Origin: Microbulbifer taiwanensis
GTDB taxonomy: Bacteria > Pseudomonadota > Gammaproteobacteria > Pseudomonadales > Cellvibrionaceae
NCBI RefSeq assembly: GCF_014904815.1
Contig: NZ_JACZFR010000030.1
Coordinates: 1 to 64,000, forward strand
Length of the DNA stretch: 64,000 bases
Reading direction: 5' to 3'
The notes beneath the pieces were generated by a model. That model was not told the origin of the DNA. It worked only from the letters and a program-made list of their open reading frames with translations, and made no database searches. Of this stretch, positions 60,425-64,000 are shown piece after piece. The position numbers and the translations under genes were made by a program. Position 1 is the stretch's first letter, and the number at the start of each line of letters is the position of its first letter.

Positions 60425-63400
60425 TCAGAAATTGTAGCGGGCGACCAAGCTCAAGTAGCGGGCTTCGACCCGGGACTGGGGTATTCCGTAATCCGGATTC
60501 AACTCACCATTGATCGTGCGGGTTTCCATGACATCCAACGCCGCATCGTCATTCAACAGGTTGTAGACGGTTCCTTTCAGCATCAGCTCACCATCGAACA
60601 ACGGCCGCGTATAGGTAAGGGACAGATCCACCTGCTTGGCCCAGGGAAGATTACCCTTGCTGCCACGCTTGGCAGGGTTTCCGTTCTCATCGTAGAAGGA
60701 AGCCGCGCCGTAGTAGCGGCTGATGCAATCGCTCCAGGGGCTGCCCTCGGCACAGCTGTCCACGCCGGCGGGGTGGATACTGAAGTAATTCTGCGGGCGC
60801 CCGGATACCAGCGAGGTGACGAGACCGAGCGTCAGGTTGTCACTGAAGTCGTAAAAGCCATTCATCTTCACGGCGTGGCGGTGGTCGTTGGGTAAATCGC
60901 CACTCCCGTGATCCATCAGGTCGGCGTAGTCATAGGAAGTGGTCCAACCCGGATCCGCCTGGTCATTATCGGTGCGCACCAGCCCTTCGGTGTTACCGTA
61001 GCTGTGGGACCAGGTGTAGGAGGCATCCATATACAGTCGGTCAGTAACTTGACCGCGCAAGCTGGTCTCGAGGGCAAAATAACGGCGTTTTGGCTCCGGC
61101 AGCGCCAGTTCCGCGGCACTCAGCTTCACATTATCCACCTGGCCATCGCCGTCGAAGTCATAGCTGATTTCCATATCCTCCCCGGGATTCATCAGCACAT
61201 AGAAACTCGATTGCCCGGTCTTGTTGTCGATTCCCATTTCCGCCAGGCGATTGCCCAGTACCGGACCCACGTCGGTGTCCTCGATTGAGCGTTTCAGGTC
61301 CCGGTAGATACCGCGCACTCCCAGCACCATATCGTCGAATACCAGGGTCTCGAAACCGACCGTGAATTCGTCTGAGTACATGCCCTCCAAATTGGCGCTC
61401 GCAATCAGATCTGCGTCCACTATGCCTTCCTGGCGAACGTAACCGCTCAGTTGCTCGCCCCGGCTCGGGGAACCATCACTCAATAGCGTCGCCCGTCCAT
61501 TGGCATCGACCTGATCCAATGCGTAGTACTCAAAGTACTCCCGCGAGGCGGAACCCTGGGTGATGTTCATATTGGTGGAAACCGGTTGGTAGTAGCGGCC
61601 ATAAGTGGCGTACACCTTGGTGTCGCCATCGCCGTGCAGGTCGTACACCGCCTGCAAGCGGGGCGAGAAACCGTCCGCATCCACGAATACCCTGTCGTCG
61701 CCGGCTGAGTCCTGCTCGCAAAGTTCTTTGGCGGCTCCCTGAAGTTGGGCACAGCCGTCGGTCGCGGTGTTCTCGAACTGCTCGTACCGCGCCCCCAGGT
61801 TGAGGGTCAATTGGTCGGTGACCGCCCAGGAATCCTGGAGATAGATAGCGCGGGCACTAACATCGGATTCCGCATGGCGCGTGCGCACGCGACGGCTGAT
61901 CATCGATGTGCCCGGCTCCAGGTTCGAACCGTCGTCCGCTTCGGCAATATCCTGACTCCACCAGCCCAGCGCACCGCCGATTCCATTGGGCGTGGAATCG
62001 TAGTAGAGATCCACCTTGTTGTAGTCCACTCCCGCTTTCAGGGAGTGATTGAGTAACTCGTAACTGATATCCAGGCGGAGCTGATCGCGAGTGTAGTCTT
62101 CTTCACCTACTGTCGAGTCACTGTGATTACTGTAACTCAGGCAAGCATTGCGGCAGTCCTCGACGATGGGGAGATCACTGATCGCCGCGTTATAGATGGT
62201 TTCCTGGGTGCGGCCCGCCACCAAGTCAATTGCGAGCGCGTCCGTCAGTTGCCCGCTGTAGTGCAGACCATATACGTTACCACCCTCTCGCGTTGCAGTT
62301 ACTCCGGTGAAGTCGCCGACCTTATCCGCGGAAGGATCGTAGGCGTAGTTGTCCCGCTCGCCATTCTCCTCATTGTTGATGGCAGTAATATCGAGGCTGT
62401 GGTTTTCATTGATAAACCAGTCGAGGCGAACCAGCCAGCGATCCTCCTCACGCACGCGGTCGTAATAGGAAGAATCACTGACCCACTCGTCCTTGGTGGT
62501 GCGCGGCGCAAACAGGGCGTAGAAAAAGGCCTTGTCCGGTACTATGGGGCCACTGGCCCAGAATTGGGATTCGGTGAAGGATTCCCCACTCTGCTCGGTG
62601 TTGATCTCATAATCACCGGACTGCCTGCGCACGGAATTGTGCTGCTCGTGCATCGAATTGGGATCGAACCGCACCTGGGAACCAAACTTGAACTCGTTGT
62701 CACCCGACTTGGACACGGCATTGATGATCCCGCCGAGCGCACCGCCGTACTCCGGATCGATTGCGCCGGTCTTCACCTGGGTCTGGCTGATCGCCTCCCA
62801 TGGCAGCGCGATGGAGCCGAGGCCAGTCTTGATATTGGAGACATTCAGGCCGTTCAGGTAGTAGCCGTTTTCCGCCGAGGAGGCGCCACCAAAACTGGAT
62901 GCGCCGTTAAAGCTGGAACCACCCGGCTGCGCCACTCCCGGGGCCAGCTGCGCCATGGCCTCGAAACCGGTATTTACCGGCAGGGCCTGCAGCCTTTCCT
63001 GGGTGATCACCACTCCGGCGGTAGATGAACCGGTATCGATACGCCGCAGCATACTGCCGGTTACCTGTACCTCTTCCAGCACCTGCCCGGCTCCCGTCAG
63101 GGTACCGTCGTAGATCATCGACTGGCCCACACGCACCCGTACGTCCTGCGCCTGGGCCGGGCTGTAGCCATCCTTCTCGAAGCGGATACGGTACTCGCCC
63201 ACCGGCAGGTTGCGCAGGTTGTACTCACCTTTCGCATTGCTCTGCACGGTGCGCACCAGGCCCTTGCCGATATGGGTAACGGTGATCGTGGCACTGGCAA
63301 TCACCTCGCCAGCCGCGCCCGTCACCTGTCCCTTTAGCGAACCGCCGGAGGTATCGGCACCAGTGGCGAACTGACTTCCGAGGCTGGCACTGATTGCCAG

Positions 63401-63427
63401 TGCCAGCAGACTTTTTCTTATTTGCAT
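60425..63427 (-). CDS. Oar-like TonB-dependent receptor of the peptide-use module
   Basis: The 1000-residue receptor starts at ATG 63427 (GGGAAGAG upstream). A signal peptide (to about QFATGA) leads into a carboxypeptidase-regulatory-like beta domain (SGGSLKGQVTGAAGEVIASATITVTH, with GEYNLRNLPVGEYRIRFEKDGY). The plug follows (MLRRIDTGSSTAGVVITQERLQALPVNTGFEAMAQLAPGVAQP). The barrel ends YLSLVARYNF. It shares its layout with the receptor at 28826. It converges on the collagenase gene and is divergent from a POT peptide transporter gene, so a large-peptide ligand is likely (inference). Confidence 0.9.
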   Translation of the reverse strand: MQIRKSLLALAISASLGSQFATGADTSGGSLKGQVTGAAGEVIASATITVTHIGKGLVRTVQSNAKGEYNLRNLPVGEYRIRFEKDGYSPAQAQDVRVRVGQSMIYDGTLTGAGQVLEEVQVTGSMLRRIDTGSSTAGVVITQERLQALPVNTGFEAMAQLAPGVAQPGGSSFNGASSFGGASSAENGYYLNGLNVSNIKTGLGSIALPWEAISQTQVKTGAIDPEYGGALGGIINAVSKSGDNEFKFGSQVRFDPNSMHEQHNSVRRQSGDYEINTEQSGESFTESQFWASGPIVPDKAFFYALFAPRTTKDEWVSDSSYYDRVREEDRWLVRLDWFINENHSLDITAINNEENGERDNYAYDPSADKVGDFTGVTATREGGNVYGLHYSGQLTDALAIDLVAGRTQETIYNAAISDLPIVEDCRNACLSYSNHSDSTVGEEDYTRDQLRLDISYELLNHSLKAGVDYNKVDLYYDSTPNGIGGALGWWSQDIAEADDGSNLEPGTSMISRRVRTRHAESDVSARAIYLQDSWAVTDQLTLNLGARYEQFENTATDGCAQLQGAAKELCEQDSAGDDRVFVDADGFSPRLQAVYDLHGDGDTKVYATYGRYYQPVSTNMNITQGSASREYFEYYALDQVDANGRATLLSDGSPSRGEQLSGYVRQEGIVDADLIASANLEGMYSDEFTVGFETLVFDDMVLGVRGIYRDLKRSIEDTDVGPVLGNRLAEMGIDNKTGQSSFYVLMNPGEDMEISYDFDGDGQVDNVKLSAAELALPEPKRRYFALETSLRGQVTDRLYMDASYTWSHSYGNTEGLVRTDNDQADPGWTTSYDYADLMDHGSGDLPNDHRHAVKMNGFYDFSDNLTLGLVTSLVSGRPQNYFSIHPAGVDSCAEGSPWSDCISRYYGAASFYDENGNPAKRGSKGNLPWAKQVDLSLTYTRPLFDGELMLKGTVYNLLNDDAALDVMETRTINGELNPDYGIPQSRVEARYLSLVARYNF

Positions 63428-63471
63428 CGTCTCTCTTCCCTTGGTCAAGGTTGGTTATTTATTATTCGACA

Positions 63472-63492
63472 TGCAAAATATTTTGCACGCAA
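63472..63492. promoter_or_regulatory. Operator-like palindrome in the divergent receptor/transporter promoter
   Basis: TGCAAAATATTTTGCA (63472-63487) is a perfect 16-bp palindrome. It overlaps TTGCACGCAA (63483-63492), the 10-mer that also occurs before the collagenase gene. Confidence 0.55.
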
Positions 63493-63556
63493 AGGCAAAT
63501 TAAACATATTCTGTGTACAATAACAACAAAATAACCATAACGAGACTGGAGGCAAA

Positions 63557-64000
63557 ATGTCGCAACTGGACAGTGCAGTCGCGCGGGGCGAGATCCCCGC
63601 GCAGCAGATCACGCAGGGAGGGTTCAGCCGCAGCTTCTACATGGCCAACGCCATGGAGATCTTCGAGCGGCTGGCCTGGTACGGCTTCTTTACCCTGTCA
63701 TCCCTGTATATGAGCACGCCACTGGCGGAGGGCGGGCTGGGCTTCAGCGACGGTCAGCGCGGCTTCCTGCAGGGAGCCATTCCCTTCCTGCTCTACCTGC
63801 TGCCGGTGTTTACCGGTGCCCTGGGAGACAGGTACGGCTACCGGCGTATGTTCTTACTTGCATTCGCGATCATGACGCCGTCCTATTACCTGCTCGGCCA
63901 GGTGCACGCCTTCTGGGCATTCTTTGCGGTTTTACTGGCAGTTGCCCTGGGTGCGGCCATTTTCAAACCCCTGGTGGTGGCTACCGTCAGCCGCACCACC
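63557..64000 (+). CDS. POT-family proton-dependent oligopeptide transporter, N-terminal part
   Basis: The first 148 codons of a gene cut by the right edge. ATG 63557 has TGGAGG upstream. The protein shows the POT hallmark ExxER: FYMANAMEIFERLAWYGFFTLSSLYM in helix 1. This is followed by LPVFTGALGDRYGYRRMFLLAFAIM, the MFS motif A region after helix 2, and further helices. POT carriers import di- and tripeptides with protons. It is divergent from the Oar-like receptor gene and near the collagenase gene, so it fits as the inner-membrane step of collagen peptide use. Confidence 0.85.
   Translation, partial: MSQLDSAVARGEIPAQQITQGGFSRSFYMANAMEIFERLAWYGFFTLSSLYMSTPLAEGGLGFSDGQRGFLQGAIPFLLYLLPVFTGALGDRYGYRRMFLLAFAIMTPSYYLLGQVHAFWAFFAVLLAVALGAAIFKPLVVATVSRTT

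Overview
The window is a high-GC, densely coded stretch of a chromosome from a marine gammaproteobacterium. The combination points to a polymer-degrading member of the Cellvibrionales, with Microbulbifer as my best guess (inference from gene content, not a database match): four TonB-dependent receptors, a secreted M9 collagenase, an S1/P1 nuclease, a full type II secretion operon, and LacI/TonB-type carbohydrate loci. No rRNA, tRNA, CRISPR array, phage or complete insertion sequence was seen.

Region 1 (1-12.7 kb, almost all minus strand) is a carbohydrate locus. It encodes a CRTAC1-type lipoprotein (cut by the edge), a TonB receptor, a GMC oxidoreductase with its Tat-signal small subunit, two xylose-isomerase-like TIM barrels, a DUF1080 (3-keto-glycoside hydrolase family) lipoprotein, an extra TatA, a LacI regulator, an MFS sugar transporter and a Gfo/Idh/MocA dehydrogenase. 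Two identical 14-bp palindromes of the LacI-family type sit upstream of the two transcription units. I read this as an oxidative, 3-keto-sugar route for breaking glycosidic bonds, largely in the periplasm and with its own Tat component.

Region 2 (12.9-20.8 kb) has housekeeping genes prc and xthA, then a molybdate locus: modE, modCBA and a divergent outer-membrane barrel gene, with a clear ModE box between modA and the barrel gene. Region 3 (20.85-27.7 kb) is an arsenic island: arsC, arsR, acr3, an ArsJ-partner GAPDH, arsJ, then a PadR regulator, an MFS exporter and arsH. Two matching operators lie in front of padR and the exporter gene.

Region 4 (27.8-35.1 kb) holds an S1/P1 nuclease divergent from an Oar-like TonB receptor, a hybrid sensor kinase whose phospho-acceptor His is replaced by Gln, and two small conserved genes. 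Region 5 (35.3-46.1 kb) is the gspC-M type II secretion operon; gspI and gspJ carry unusual 55-residue prepilin leaders made by inserted repeat elements. Region 6 (46.3-51.2 kb) has etfBA (with a PsrA-type box), ETF-ubiquinone oxidoreductase and an isochorismatase-fold protein lacking its usual Cys. Region 7 (51.2-64 kb) has a TonB receptor with a partner lipoprotein, DUF1285 and TetR genes, and a peptide-use module: collagenase, Oar-like TonB receptor and a POT-family peptide transporter, with a shared motif in their promoters.

The intergenic DNA carries several structured repeat families: a two-hairpin BIME-like repeat in three copies whose stems covary, 7-bp-periodic inverted elements, and modular hairpins with a fixed TCC-type loop.
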